From positions 1 to 64,000 of the forward strand of contig CAUJDF010000058.1 of NCBI GenBank assembly GCA_963169045.1: a DNA stretch of 64,000 nucleotides. Direction: 5' to 3'. Shown one piece after another: positions 15,862 to 26,834 of the stretch. The number at the start of each line of letters is the position of its first letter. Position 1 is the first letter of the stretch. Both the position numbers and the translations under genes were made by a program. The notes beneath the pieces are model-generated. The model saw only the letters and a program-made list of their open reading frames with translations, was not told the origin of the DNA and searched no databases. The stretch is from Myxococcota bacterium (lineage in GTDB: Bacteria > Myxococcota_A > Bradymonadia > UBA7976 > UBA1532).

Positions 15862-17798
15862 ATCAGGCCGGCGCCGCCGAAGGGTCCGTGCAGGATCTGG
15901 TGGTGGACGGCGTCGACGCTGAGGTTCGACTCGCTCGCGTCCTTTTCTTCGCGCTCGGCGGGGCGCCCCGGCACGATGCCGTTGCTCAGCGCCGTCGCCT
16001 CGTAGCCGGCGCGCAGGTAGAAGCCGGCGCCGCGCAGGCCGTGAAAGCGGCGATAGAGCAGGTAGGAGAGGCGCAGCGACGCGCCGAGGGCCAGCTCGCC
16101 GGTGGCGCTCGATCCGTGGCCGTCGAACTCGACCTCGTCCCAGCGCAGGATGCCGGCCCCCACGCTCGCCTTCGCGTCGATGCCGAGGCCGCTGTAGCGC
16201 GTCTCGTACTTGGCCAGGTAGTCGAGGTTCGAGTAGCCGATGAACGCCTCGACGCGGTGGACCTCGGCGTCGACGACGGCGGTGCCCGCGTAGACGTATT
16301 CGGTGGCATCGCGGGCCGCGTAGTACGCGTAGAGGGGCTGTAGCAGGTCGTAGCGGCGGTACTGCAGGCCGTACTGGATGCGCCACTGGTTGAGCAGCGC
16401 CAGCTCCACGGTGCGCAGGCCGGTGTCGGCGACGCGCGGGCCGTCGTCGTCGCGGTAGGCGCCGCGGAACCGCCCCTCGCCGACGGTGAGGCGCACGTCG
16501 TGGCCGAGGAAGAGCCGGTCGAAGCCGAGGTAGCCCGCGAAGAACTGGAAGCTGCGCCCCGCCGCCTCGCCGGCGCCGGCGGCGATCTGTTCGCCGACCA
16601 CGTTGCGCGCGTAGCTGACGCCGAGGCTGAGGCTGCCGTAGCGCAGCTCGAGCGGGAAGGTCATCACCAGCGCCGGGTCGTAGTCGTACTCGGCGTCGAT
16701 GCGCAAAGTCGCCTCGTCGTGGGGTGGGCGCGGCGCGAACACCCGCCAGGCGCTGTAGCCGGCGTCGGCGCCACCGAAGAGGAACAGGTCGCGGTGCTCG
16801 TCCTCCCAGCCGCCCGTGTAGTCGCCGACCCGTCGCGCGAGCAGCGCGTCGACGGTGGGGAAGCGATCGGCGCGGCGCGCCTCTTCGTCGACGTTCTCGA
16901 GGTAGCGCACCTCGACGCTGCCGTCGGGCGCGATGCCGAGCAATGGCTCCCAGCCGAGGTTGTGTTCGAGCGCGCGGGCATAGGTGTGATTGGCTTCCAG
17001 CTCGCCGTTGCGCAGGACGGCGAGGCGCAGCCCTCGATTGAAGGCATTGCGGAAGTAGTAATAGAGCACGAAGAAGCGCTCGCCACGGGCCGCGACGCTG
17101 TGCTGCCAGCCCGACTCGGGGCCGTCGAGGTCGATGGCATGCCAGTCCCAGAGGCCCTCGCGGGCGACGGCGAGGCGCAGCGAGCGTGTGTCGTAGTCGT
17201 AGGCGGTCAGGTGGAAGTGCCCGCCGTCGCTGCGGCCCGCGCCCCAGTCGTACATGGTGCCGCCGAGCACCTCGCGCACGCGGCCGTCGGGCGCGACCAT
17301 CTCGAGGCCGAGCAGGTGCCGGCCGAACGCGACGGGGCGGCCGGCGCCGTCGAGGAGCAGGGCGCCGCTGCTCCAGTCGTGGTTCGGGACGAGCACCCGC
17401 ACCACCCGCGTGCCCTCGAGCAGCACCACCTCGTCGTGGCGCGCGCCGCCGCGTCCGATCGTGCGGGCGGCGAGCCCCAGGCAGCGCCCGTCGGCGGTCG
17501 GCCGCGCGGCGAGCGGCTCGTAGCGCGTGGCGCCGTCGTCGCCGATCGCCCAGCCGGCGACGAGGCGCGCCTCGCCGTCGACGACGTACTCGAAGTAGGC
17601 GCGCGAGCCCTTCTCGAAGTGCTCCGTCCGCACGCGGTACTCGTGGCGGACGCCCTCGGGCGTGACCGCGGCGGCGGGCCCGTCGCCGACGAAGAGCTCG
17701 CCGCGCCGGTCGCCGGACGTGACGCGGCTGCCGCCGGCCTGATTCGCCGCCGCCGCGCCCGCGAACAACACCATGCCCGTGAGGACCACCGATCGCAC
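15855..17798 (-). CDS. Exported protein with beta-propeller-like N-half and outer-membrane barrel-like C-half, ~647 aa
   Basis: The start at GTG 17798 follows GAGGT by seven bases; a GTG three codons upstream has no spaced site. A signal peptide ends near AAAANQA. The first half has short repeated strands with Asp/Gly turns, like a propeller (YDYDTRSLRLAVAREGLWDW, LRLAVLRNGELE). From about residue 370 alternating aromatic strands suggest a transmembrane beta-barrel (LELRYGSLSLGVSYARN, WRIQYGLQYRRYDLLQ, FYLRAGYEATAL). It ends in GAGLIY, without a terminal Phe. I do not recognise a named family. Confidence 0.7.
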   Translation of the reverse strand: MRSVVLTGMVLFAGAAAANQAGGSRVTSGDRRGELFVGDGPAAAVTPEGVRHEYRVRTEHFEKGSRAYFEYVVDGEARLVAGWAIGDDGATRYEPLAARPTADGRCLGLAARTIGRGGARHDEVVLLEGTRVVRVLVPNHDWSSGALLLDGAGRPVAFGRHLLGLEMVAPDGRVREVLGGTMYDWGAGRSDGGHFHLTAYDYDTRSLRLAVAREGLWDWHAIDLDGPESGWQHSVAARGERFFVLYYYFRNAFNRGLRLAVLRNGELEANHTYARALEHNLGWEPLLGIAPDGSVEVRYLENVDEEARRADRFPTVDALLARRVGDYTGGWEDEHRDLFLFGGADAGYSAWRVFAPRPPHDEATLRIDAEYDYDPALVMTFPLELRYGSLSLGVSYARNVVGEQIAAGAGEAAGRSFQFFAGYLGFDRLFLGHDVRLTVGEGRFRGAYRDDDGPRVADTGLRTVELALLNQWRIQYGLQYRRYDLLQPLYAYYAARDATEYVYAGTAVVDAEVHRVEAFIGYSNLDYLAKYETRYSGLGIDAKASVGAGILRWDEVEFDGHGSSATGELALGASLRLSYLLYRRFHGLRGAGFYLRAGYEATALSNGIVPGRPAEREEKDASESNLSVDAVHHQILHGPFGGAGLIY

Positions 17799-17824
17799 GG
17801 CAGACACCTCAACCCATCCCAGGT

Positions 17825-17846
17825 GCCGATGGCAAGAGGCATCGGC
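17825..17846 (-). other. Intergenic hairpin in a minus-strand gene pair
   Basis: A perfect 7-bp stem (GCCGATG/CATCGGC) with an 8-base loop between the genes at 17854-18495 and 15855-17798. No T-run follows, so it may act in mRNA stability or attenuation rather than termination. Confidence 0.5.
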
Positions 17847-17853
17847 GCCGCGA

Positions 17854-18495
17854 TCACAGCCTGCGGATCGCGAGCGCGGCGACGCAGGCCCCGGCGACCG
17901 CCGCCACCACGATGAGCGCGGTCACGCGCGCCACGGCGCCACGCAGCATGCCTTCGAGGCGTTCGTCGGCGCTCGTGCCCACCTCGGCGCGCACGCGCTG
18001 CAGGTCCACGCCCCCGGGTTCGGCGCGCAGCCGCGCGAGGGTGATCGCCTCGACCTTCTCGAGGAGCGAGCGGCGCAAGCGGCGCTGCAGCCAGCCGCCC
18101 CCCTCGGTGGCCAGCAGCCCGGCGACGGCGCGCCGCAGCGCCGCCTCGGCGTCGGCGAGCGGCAGGCGCTCGACGAAGCCGACGTGCTCGGCGACGCGGT
18201 CGAACAGCAGCCCGACGGCGCGCTCGCCGAGGCGCGAACGCCGCGCCCCTTCGGCCAGCGCGCCGAGCACCGCGCGCTTCGCCGCGAGCAGGCCCCCGAG
18301 CACCGCGCACAGCACGAGCGCCAGCGCCGCCGCGAGCAGGCCGCGCCACCACTCCCCCTGCGCCGCGATCCAGAAGCACCCGCCGGCGAGCGCGACACCG
18401 AGCGCCGCCATGCCGAGCGTCGTGCGCAGCACGATGCGGAGCCCCGTCCCGACGAGCGGAGACAACGCCTCGAAGAGCGGTCCGAGATCGGCCAT
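17854..18495 (-). CDS. Predicted membrane protein, 213 aa
   Basis: Two hydrophobic helices at about residues 20-42 and 48-70, then a soluble, Arg/Leu-rich helical region, and a last hydrophobic helix at ~188-208 followed by IRRL. This leaves a ~115-residue helical domain between membrane anchors. The -10-like TAGACT ends six bases before its ATG with no ribosome site, so it may be leaderless. It sits upstream of the barrel-like gene on the same strand. No recognised family. Confidence 0.65.
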   Translation of the reverse strand: MADLGPLFEALSPLVGTGLRIVLRTTLGMAALGVALAGGCFWIAAQGEWWRGLLAAALALVLCAVLGGLLAAKRAVLGALAEGARRSRLGERAVGLLFDRVAEHVGFVERLPLADAEAALRRAVAGLLATEGGGWLQRRLRRSLLEKVEAITLARLRAEPGGVDLQRVRAEVGTSADERLEGMLRGAVARVTALIVVAAVAGACVAALAIRRL

Positions 18496-18501
18496 GGCGC
18501 C

Positions 18502-18507
18502 AGTCTA
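18502..18507 (-). promoter_or_regulatory. Candidate -10 box for a leaderless transcript
   Basis: Minus-strand TAGACT followed by six bases and the ATG at 18495. The -35 region is poor. The spacing matches pssA and the gene at 27325-27519. Confidence 0.4.
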
Positions 18508-18574
18508 TCGAATGCGTCTCGCTGGACCACCCGGCGAGACGTCGACTATGCTCGCCCGCCGCGGAGGACTTCGC

Positions 18575-18952
18575 ATGATGCGTATCGCATCCCTGCTGCT
18601 CGCGCTCTCGCTCGTCGCCTGCCGTGCGCCCGAGACGCTGAAGTACCCGCACACCTCGCCCGAGGACACGGCCCAGGCCTGGGCGAACGCCTTCAACCAC
18701 AATGAGATCGGCCAGATGCGCCTGCTGATCCACCCGGATCGGCGCGACCTCTTCGAGGGGCACGAGATCGACGTCAAGAAACAGCTCGCCGCCTTCGACA
18801 TCCAGCAGTGGGCGGTGGGCGAGGAGGTGGTGGTGAACGACTCGCTCAATGGCCGCGCGGTGACCTTCTGGTTCCACGACGGCGCCAAGGTGGTGAAGAA
18901 CCCCGGGGTGCTGGTCTTCGCGGAGGGGCACTGGTGGGTCTGGCGTTACTGA
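18575..18952 (+). CDS. Small lipoprotein, 125 aa
   Basis: Start ATG 18575 with GGAGG seven bases upstream. The signal peptide ends in the lipobox LVAC (cysteine near residue 16). The mature part starts with Pro/Thr and then forms a small alpha+beta domain, with PEDTAQAWANAFNHNEIGQMRLLIHP followed by beta strands (AVTFWFHDGAKVV, VLVFAEGHWWVWRY). This is the pattern of NTF2-like/DUF4878-type lipoproteins. Its last 19 bases overlap the lytic transglycosylase gene. An accessory role in cell-wall turnover is an inference from that coupling. Confidence 0.75.
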   Translation: MMRIASLLLALSLVACRAPETLKYPHTSPEDTAQAWANAFNHNEIGQMRLLIHPDRRDLFEGHEIDVKKQLAAFDIQQWAVGEEVVVNDSLNGRAVTFWFHDGAKVVKNPGVLVFAEGHWWVWRY

Positions 18953-20718
18953 GCCTCGTCGGGCTCTTCGCCAGCCAGCCGGCCGTGCCCGAGACCGATC
19001 TCGACGCGCTGCGGCGCATCGAGACCGAGTTCTTCGCCGCCCGACCCGCCTGTCCCGACACCGACCCTTCGTGCGAGGCGCCGGAGCCGCAAAGACCGCC
19101 GCTGGGCTTACGGGCGCCGGCGGCGCTCTCGACGCAGGGGCTCTCGGGGCCCCCGCCGACCGCCGCCCCGCCCGCCGAGCCCATCGCCGGCTTCGCGGTG
19201 CCGGTGGTGCTCAACGGCCCGGTGCGCGCCCACCTCGACCTCTTCCGCACCCGCGGCAAGTTCCTCTACGCGAAATGGCTGGCCCGGCTCGGACGCTACC
19301 GCGACACCATGGCGCCGGTGCTGCGGGCCGAGGGTGTTCCCGAAGAGCTGATGTACGTCGCGCTCGTCGAGAGCGGGCTCGAGCTCGAGATCGCCTCCCA
19401 CGCCGGCGCGGTCGGGCCGTGGCAGATGATCGCCGCGACCGCGAAGTCGATGGGCCTGCGCGTCGACGAGTGGGTGGACGAGCGGCGCGACCCGGTGAAG
19501 GCGACGCGGGCGGCGGCGCGCTACCTCTCGACGCTGTACGCGCAGTTCGGCTCGTGGCCGCTGGCGCTCGCGGGCTACAACGCGGGGCCGGCGACGGTGC
19601 TCGAAGCCATCCGGCGCCTCAACACCAACGACTACTGGACGCTCGCCGCCGCCGGCGCCCTGCCCACCGAGACCATCCGTTACGTCCCGCGGGTGTACTC
19701 GGCGATGATCGCCGGGGAGGCGCCGGAACCCAACGGCTTTGGCGACGTGATGTTCGAGCCGCCGGTGAGCTGGCGCGAGGTGCTCGTGCCCGCCGGCGTC
19801 GACCTGCGCGACCTGGCGAAGCGGACGGGCGTGCCGCTCGCCACGCTGCGCGCGCTCAACCCCGAGCTCAAGCGCGGCTTCACGCCCCCCGACGGCGTCG
19901 AGTACCCGTTGCGCGTCCCGCCCGAGCGCGTCGCGCGCGTCGCGGCGGTGGTCGACTCGCGGGTGTCGCGTCTGCCGCAGCGCTTCCTCGCGCATCGCGT
20001 CCGGTTCGGTGAACGGCTGCGCGACGTCGCCGCCGACTACGGCGCGAGCCGCGCCGAGCTGCGCCGCCTCAACGAGCTGCCCGAGGGCGAGCCGGCGCCC
20101 GGCACCCCTCTGCTGGTGCCCGACCGCGGCTATCGCCCCGCCCACGCCACCAACCAGCTGCTCGTCTCCGTCGAGAGCGGGGTGCGCTTCGATCCCGCCG
20201 ACCGCGACGAGGTCTACTTCGCCGTCCGCTACCGCATGCCGCTCGCCGACGTGGCCCGGTTCTTCGGTGTCACGCCCGCCGACGTCGGCATGTGGAACGG
20301 CCTCGATCCCGAGGCCGACCTGCAGCGCGGCATGGCGGTCCGCCTCTTCGTGCCGCGGTCGTTCGACACGAGCACCGCGCTCATCGTGCGGCGCGAGGCG
20401 GTGAAGGTGCTCCGGCCCGACACCGAGGGGACGGAGCGCGCGCTCAGCGAGGCCGCCGGGGAGCGCGCGCCGACCGTGACGCGGGTCGTCTACCGCGTAC
20501 GCCGGGGTGACACGCTGTCGCGCATCGCGAAGCGCTACAACGTCACCGTGGCCCAGCTGCGCGCCGAGAACGGCCTGAGCGACGGCGACGCGCTGTCCCC
20601 CGGTGACGAGCTGCACGTGCCCGTCCGGCAGAAGGTGCGGGGGCGCGGCGGCAAGACCACCTCCGGCGGGCGCGGGCCGCGGGCGTCGCTCGTGGTCGCG
20701 GGGGCACGCGCCGCGTGA
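18934..20718 (+). CDS. mltD: MltD-type membrane-bound lytic transglycosylase with LysM-like repeats, 594 aa
   Basis: GTG 18934 with GGAGG seven bases upstream, inside the 3' end of the lipoprotein gene. A short hydrophobic signal (LALLSLVGLFASQ) is followed by a Pro-rich linker. The SLT domain spans ~100-260: the catalytic Glu is E146 in ALVESGLE, with SHAGAVGPWQMI and LALAGYNAGPATV typical of MltD. Three LysM-like modules follow: HRVRFGERLRDVAADYGAS, a weaker YFAVRYRMPLADVARFFGV, and a clear C-terminal VYRVRRGDTLSRIAKRYNV. It cleaves glycan strands of peptidoglycan in the periplasm. Its stop overlaps the moeA start. Confidence 0.9.
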   Translation: MGLALLSLVGLFASQPAVPETDLDALRRIETEFFAARPACPDTDPSCEAPEPQRPPLGLRAPAALSTQGLSGPPPTAAPPAEPIAGFAVPVVLNGPVRAHLDLFRTRGKFLYAKWLARLGRYRDTMAPVLRAEGVPEELMYVALVESGLELEIASHAGAVGPWQMIAATAKSMGLRVDEWVDERRDPVKATRAAARYLSTLYAQFGSWPLALAGYNAGPATVLEAIRRLNTNDYWTLAAAGALPTETIRYVPRVYSAMIAGEAPEPNGFGDVMFEPPVSWREVLVPAGVDLRDLAKRTGVPLATLRALNPELKRGFTPPDGVEYPLRVPPERVARVAAVVDSRVSRLPQRFLAHRVRFGERLRDVAADYGASRAELRRLNELPEGEPAPGTPLLVPDRGYRPAHATNQLLVSVESGVRFDPADRDEVYFAVRYRMPLADVARFFGVTPADVGMWNGLDPEADLQRGMAVRLFVPRSFDTSTALIVRREAVKVLRPDTEGTERALSEAAGERAPTVTRVVYRVRRGDTLSRIAKRYNVTVAQLRAENGLSDGDALSPGDELHVPVRQKVRGRGGKTTSGGRGPRASLVVAGARAA

Positions 20719-21953
20719 GCGCGCTCCTGCCCGTCGGTGAGGCGCTCGACCAGATCCTGAGTCGTATCGAGCCTTTGGCGTCCGAGCGGGTCTCGCTGCT
20801 CGACGCGGTCGACCGCGTGCTCGCCGAGCCGGTGGTCGCCGACCGGGCGCTGCCGGCCCACGACGACTCGGCGATGGACGGCTACGCCGTCCGTTCTTCC
20901 GACGTGCCGGCGCCGGGCCTGACGCTGCCGGTGGTGGGCGAGGTGCGCGCCGGGGAAGGCGGCGAGGCGGCGCTCGCGCCGGGCACCGCATGGCGCATCT
21001 TCACCGGCGCGCCGCTGCCGCCCGGCGCCGACGCGGTCATCATTCAAGAGAACGCCCGACGCGACGGCGACCACGTGACGTTCACCGAGGCCGCAACGCC
21101 GGGACGCAACGTGCGGCCGCGCGGCAGCGACCTGCTGCCGGGCCGGGTCCTCCTCGAGGCCGGCCGTCCGCTGCGCCCCGGCGACGTCGCGCTGCTGGCG
21201 ACGCTCGGACGCGGCTGGGTCCCGGTGGTGCGCCGCCCGGTGGTGGCGCTCGCGGCGAGCGGCGACGAGCTCGTCGAGCCCGACGGGGGTCCGCCGCGCC
21301 GCGGGCAGGTGGTCAACGGCAACCTCTACGGGCTCGCCGCCGCCGTGCGCGCGCTCGGCGCGGTGCCGCGCCTGCTGCCGATCATCCCCGACACCGCCGA
21401 GGCGACGCGGGCGGCGCTGGCGCAGGCCGCCGAGGCCGACGCCCTGCTGACGACCGGCGGGATGAGCGTCGGCGAGTACGACTTCATCCGCGACGCGCTG
21501 CGGACGCTCTCCGGCGACCGCTTCGGCTTCTGGAAGGTCGCCATCCGGCCCGGCAAGCCGATCGGCTTCGGCCACATCGGCCGCTGCGCCGTGTTCGGTC
21601 TGCCGGGCAACCCGGTGAGCGCGCTCGTGACGTTCGAGGTGTTCGTGCGCCCCGCGCTGCTGCGCCTCATGGGCCACGCGCGCGTGCGCCGCGTGCCGGT
21701 CGGCGTCGTCCTCGAGCGGCCGCTGCGTGCCGGCGGCGATCGCGAGGAGTACGTGCGCGCCACGGTGCGCGCCGACGCGCACGGCGCGCTCCACGTCGAC
21801 ACCGCGCGCCCCCAGGGCAGCGGCGCGCTGTCGAGCGTCGCCGGCGCCGACGCCCTCGTCATCGTGCCGCCGGGCTGCCCCGCGCGCGACGCCGGCGAGC
21901 TCGCCTTCGCCCTGATGCTCGGTCCCGACGATCCCGCGGCGCGCCTGCCCTGA
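20715..21953 (+). CDS. moeA: Molybdopterin molybdenumtransferase MoeA, 412 aa
   Basis: GTG start at 20715 in a GTGA overlap. It inserts molybdate into adenylated molybdopterin, the last step of molybdenum cofactor synthesis. The family pattern is complete: HDDSAMDGYAVRSSD, RIFTGAPLPPGAD, RPRGSDLLPG, SGDELVEP, TTGGMSVGEYD, the KPIGFG segment and GLPGNPVSALVTFE. Length is normal (E. coli 411 aa). It is the final gene of the lipoprotein/MltD operon, with no metabolic link to them that I can see. Two strong hairpins follow it. Confidence 0.95.
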   Translation: MSALLPVGEALDQILSRIEPLASERVSLLDAVDRVLAEPVVADRALPAHDDSAMDGYAVRSSDVPAPGLTLPVVGEVRAGEGGEAALAPGTAWRIFTGAPLPPGADAVIIQENARRDGDHVTFTEAATPGRNVRPRGSDLLPGRVLLEAGRPLRPGDVALLATLGRGWVPVVRRPVVALAASGDELVEPDGGPPRRGQVVNGNLYGLAAAVRALGAVPRLLPIIPDTAEATRAALAQAAEADALLTTGGMSVGEYDFIRDALRTLSGDRFGFWKVAIRPGKPIGFGHIGRCAVFGLPGNPVSALVTFEVFVRPALLRLMGHARVRRVPVGVVLERPLRAGGDREEYVRATVRADAHGALHVDTARPQGSGALSSVAGADALVIVPPGCPARDAGELAFALMLGPDDPAARLP

Positions 21954-21954
21954 C

Positions 21955-22000
21955 GGCGACGCCGACCCCGGGCCCGGTGCCCGGCCGGGGCCACGTCGCC
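21955..22000 (+). terminator. Long GC-rich stem-loop after moeA
   Basis: GGCGACG (21955-21961) pairs with CGTCGCC (21994-22000). Inside is a CCCC/GGGG stem and a CCGGGC/GCCCGG element. It lies between convergent genes. No T-tract follows, so it is at most a non-canonical terminator. Confidence 0.4.
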
Positions 22001-22033
22001 CGTGGGCCGGCGTCTCGCGGTGGCCCGCCCGTA

Positions 22034-22062
22034 CAGGGGCGAGCGTCGGAAAGGAGCCCCTG
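22034..22062. terminator. Second hairpin between convergent genes
   Basis: CAGGGGC (22034-22040) pairs with GCCCCTG (22056-22062) around a 15-base loop, 12 bases from the stop of the minus-strand gene. It could end transcripts from either side. Confidence 0.35.
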
Positions 22063-22074
22063 GGTGCGCGCCGA

Positions 22075-23304
22075 TTACGGCGTCCAGCGCAGGCCGGCGG
22101 CGAACGTCGTGGACGCGTCCTCCTCGCGGGCGCGCGTGTACGTCTTCGGCGCGTCCGCGGTCGCGGTGTCGGCGTGGCCCGACTCGCCGGCGAAGTCGAG
22201 CGTCCACTGCGCGTGATGCAGCGCGGCGAAGACGGCGAACGCGGGCGAGAGCGTCCAGGCGGCGCCGGCGCCGGCCTCCCAGCCGGCGCCGCCGTCGAAC
22301 CCGCCGCTGTCGGTGGGCGATTGCGCGACGGAAAGCGGCAAGAGCACGCCGGCGCGCACGTCCACGGCGAGCTCGCCGAACGTCCAGGCCCCCGCCGCGC
22401 CGCCGCCCAGCCCCGCCACCGACGTCGTCAGCAAGAGCGGGAATGGCTTCGTCTCCTGGTACGCCTGCCGCGCGTAGCGGCCGCCCGCGTACAGGCCGGC
22501 CCAACCGTCGCCGAGCGGGTAGCGGCCGACGGCGTCGAGCTCGGCGGCGAGCGCGTCGGCGGCCACCGTGACGCCGCCCGGCAGGCCGAGCTCCCCGTTG
22601 GCCGGGATCGTCGTGTCGCCGAACGTCGTCGCGCGCAGCGCCGCGCGCATGGCGAAATGGGCCTGCGCGTCCCAGTCGGCGCCGAGCTCGGCGCCGAAGG
22701 TCACCGGCGCTGCCTCGAGCGTCCGCAGCGCCGACGGCCGCTCGACGTTGGAGACGAACGAGCGCGAGAGCCGCGTCGCGGCGAGGCCGGCCCGCAGCGA
22801 AAAAGCGCTACGTTCCGCGGACTTCGGTGCCTCGACCTCGGTGTTCGCCGCGCCCGCCGTCCCCTCGCCGCTCCCCATCGGCCCGCCGTCCGGCCAGCGC
22901 CGCCGACCCTGCTCGTCGTACGCGTAGTTGGTCTCGCGGCGGTCGCGTCCGGCGTCCCCCGCCTCGATCGGCGCGTCGGGCCGCGACAGCGCGAGCTCGC
23001 CCACGCGGACCCAGCCGCGCACGCCGCCGCCGACCACCTCGACCCACGTGCCCGCCTCGTTGCGCCGCCGCACGTCGACGAGATCGCCCTGGTACACGCG
23101 CCCGCGGCTCACGTAGGCCGCGCCCGGACCGGCGCGCGCCTCGGCGTACTCGGCGACCACGCGACCCTTCACCGAGCCCGGCGGCAGCTCCTGCACCGCG
23201 ATCGACTCGACGGGGAAGGTTGGCGCCTCGTCGACGGGCGCCGCGGACTCCTGCGCCGCCGCCGGCGTGGCCGCGAGCGTCAGCGCGAGGGCGAGGCGCT
23301 TCAT
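22075..23304 (-). CDS. Secreted protein with SH3b domain and barrel-like C-half, 409 aa
   Basis: Start ATG 23304 overlapping the upstream stop (ATGA). Signal peptide LALALTLAATPAAAQ. Residues ~45-105 form a bacterial SH3 domain (GRVVAEYAEARAGPGAAYVSRGRVYQGDLVDV..GTWVEVVGGGVRGWV), often used to bind peptidoglycan. After a charged linker (NYAYDEQGRRRWPDG), residues ~165-409 are alternating Gly/aromatic strands (FSLRAGLAATRLS, GLYAGGRYARQAY, TFAAGLRWTP), which suggest an outer-membrane barrel. It may link the cell wall and outer membrane. Last gene of a three-gene operon behind the sulfatase-like gene. Confidence 0.75.
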   Translation of the reverse strand: MKRLALALTLAATPAAAQESAAPVDEAPTFPVESIAVQELPPGSVKGRVVAEYAEARAGPGAAYVSRGRVYQGDLVDVRRRNEAGTWVEVVGGGVRGWVRVGELALSRPDAPIEAGDAGRDRRETNYAYDEQGRRRWPDGGPMGSGEGTAGAANTEVEAPKSAERSAFSLRAGLAATRLSRSFVSNVERPSALRTLEAAPVTFGAELGADWDAQAHFAMRAALRATTFGDTTIPANGELGLPGGVTVAADALAAELDAVGRYPLGDGWAGLYAGGRYARQAYQETKPFPLLLTTSVAGLGGGAAGAWTFGELAVDVRAGVLLPLSVAQSPTDSGGFDGGAGWEAGAGAAWTLSPAFAVFAALHHAQWTLDFAGESGHADTATADAPKTYTRAREEDASTTFAAGLRWTP

Positions 23305-24680
23305 CGCTGGAAACGCGACGGGCCCGCGAGCGCCGCGAGCAGGGCCGCCGCCTCGTCGCGCCGCACGCCCTCGAGCCGGATACGCGCGCCGTCGCCGCCG
23401 TCGAGCGTCAGGTGCGCCCGCCCGCGCAGGCGTCCGCTCACGCGGTACAAGAGCAGGTCCACGGCGACACCGAACGCCAGCACCCCGCCGGCCAGCAGGA
23501 ACAGCGGCGCGTAGCCCGTCCGCAGGCCGTCGAGCGCCCACAGCACGGCCACGAACGTCGCCGCCGCCGCCGCCACGAGCCCCACGATCAGCGCCGCCAC
23601 CCCCTGGCGCCGATCGAGCCGCGCCGCCACCGCCTCGAACGGGATGCCGATCGTGCGCTGCATGACCGCGCGCCCCAGCATCCACAGCGCCTCGTCGTAG
23701 ACCAGGCCCTGCTGCGTCAGGCGCAGCGACGCCTCGCGCCGCAGCCCGAGGAAGACGGAGCCGAACGCCTGCGCGATCTTCTCGGCGAGCGCCCAACCGG
23801 TCAGACCGCGCAGCAGGCGTCGCCCGAGGCTGCGCACCTTCACCGCCCGGCCCTTGATCATGAGATCGACCGCCGGCGGCGCCACCGGGACCGGCGTCTC
23901 GACGGTCTCGTCGGGCTCCGCCTCGGGCACCGGCCAGTCGAGCGGCGGCTCGAGCGCGTCGGCGAGCGCGTCGCTGACGGGCGCGCCCGCCGGCGCGGCG
24001 TGGGCGAGCAGATCGGCGTCGGCGGACGGATCGAGGATGCCCACCACCGCCAGCCGCGCCGCGGGCGTCGCGCCGTGCGCCAGGAGCGCCTGCGCGAGCA
24101 CGCGCCGCTGTGGCCGCGGCGCCGACGCGAACAGCGCGCACCACCGGCCGAGGCCGCCCACCGCCTCGACGCCGGGCACGGCCACCTCGCGCCCGAGCGC
24201 GAGCACCGTCCCGCCCACGAGATCCCACACGATCTGCCGCTCGTCGTCATCGAGCAGGGTCAAGTGCTGCAGGCAGCGCGGCCCGAACACGACCGCGAGG
24301 AAGTCCAGCGTCTCGCGCAGCAGGATCGACACCCGGTCGCGCCGCGCGCCCGCCGCCTCGCGCAGCTTCCCGCGCATGCCGAGCGCGAAGTAGAAGGCGA
24401 GGATCTCGCGCTCCTCGGGCGTTCGCGGCCCGAGGCTCGCGATGGCGGCGAGGTTGCCGCAGAGCGTCTCGCAGTCCTCTTCGCGGAGGCCGAGCTCCCG
24501 CATGCGCTGCCGCACGCGCAGCTCCCCGAGCGCCAGCGACCGTGTCGTGGCCATGTCGTGCAACAGGACGAGCACGAGATCGCCGGGCGTGCGCGGCGCC
24601 CGCCCGGGCTCGGCGGGTCGCTCCGGCGCGTCGCTCCCGGCCGGCGGGGCCTTCGCCTGGCGGACGTAGAGGTACTGCAT
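23301..24680 (-). CDS. Hypothetical protein with two C-terminal membrane helices, 459 aa
   Basis: Start ATG 24680, 16 bases after the sulfatase stop; the stop overlaps the next start (ATGA). The first ~300 residues are soluble and helical, with no motif I recognise. Around residues 345-400 there are two hydrophobic helices (AALIVGLVAAAAATFVAVLWAL and APLFLLAGGVLAFGVAVDLLLY), then a small C-terminal domain (RGRAHLTLDGGDGARIRLEGVRR). The central part mentions RLTQQGLVYDEALWMLGRAVMQRTIGIP. Probably an inner-membrane protein acting with its neighbours; function unknown. Confidence 0.65.
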   Translation of the reverse strand: MQYLYVRQAKAPPAGSDAPERPAEPGRAPRTPGDLVLVLLHDMATTRSLALGELRVRQRMRELGLREEDCETLCGNLAAIASLGPRTPEEREILAFYFALGMRGKLREAAGARRDRVSILLRETLDFLAVVFGPRCLQHLTLLDDDERQIVWDLVGGTVLALGREVAVPGVEAVGGLGRWCALFASAPRPQRRVLAQALLAHGATPAARLAVVGILDPSADADLLAHAAPAGAPVSDALADALEPPLDWPVPEAEPDETVETPVPVAPPAVDLMIKGRAVKVRSLGRRLLRGLTGWALAEKIAQAFGSVFLGLRREASLRLTQQGLVYDEALWMLGRAVMQRTIGIPFEAVAARLDRRQGVAALIVGLVAAAAATFVAVLWALDGLRTGYAPLFLLAGGVLAFGVAVDLLLYRVSGRLRGRAHLTLDGGDGARIRLEGVRRDEAAALLAALAGPSRFQR

Positions 24681-24696
24681 CGGCTCGGCGGGGATC

Positions 24697-26706
<2,010 letters not shown>

Positions 26707-26715
26707 GCGAGACGC

Positions 26716-26745
26716 ATGTTCGGCGCCTCGCGCGCCCGGCGTCAA
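26716..26745 (-). promoter_or_regulatory. Weak candidate promoter of the sulfatase operon
   Basis: Minus-strand TTGACG (26740-26745), 18 bases, GAACAT (26716-26721), then nine bases to the ATG at 26706. The -10 match is poor. Confidence 0.3.
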
Positions 26746-26834
26746 AGACGTTGAACAAGGCGACGTCGCGATGCGTCCTCGTCGCGCGACGTCGGAGTCT
26801 GCTAACGTCGCGCCGTCAACGTTCGGAGGTCTCG

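Noticed and set aside
26707-26745. TTG start of the sulfatase-like protein at 26745
   Set aside because: It adds 13 unlikely residues and overlaps a TTGACG -35-like box; the ATG at 26706 leads straight into the first membrane helix region.
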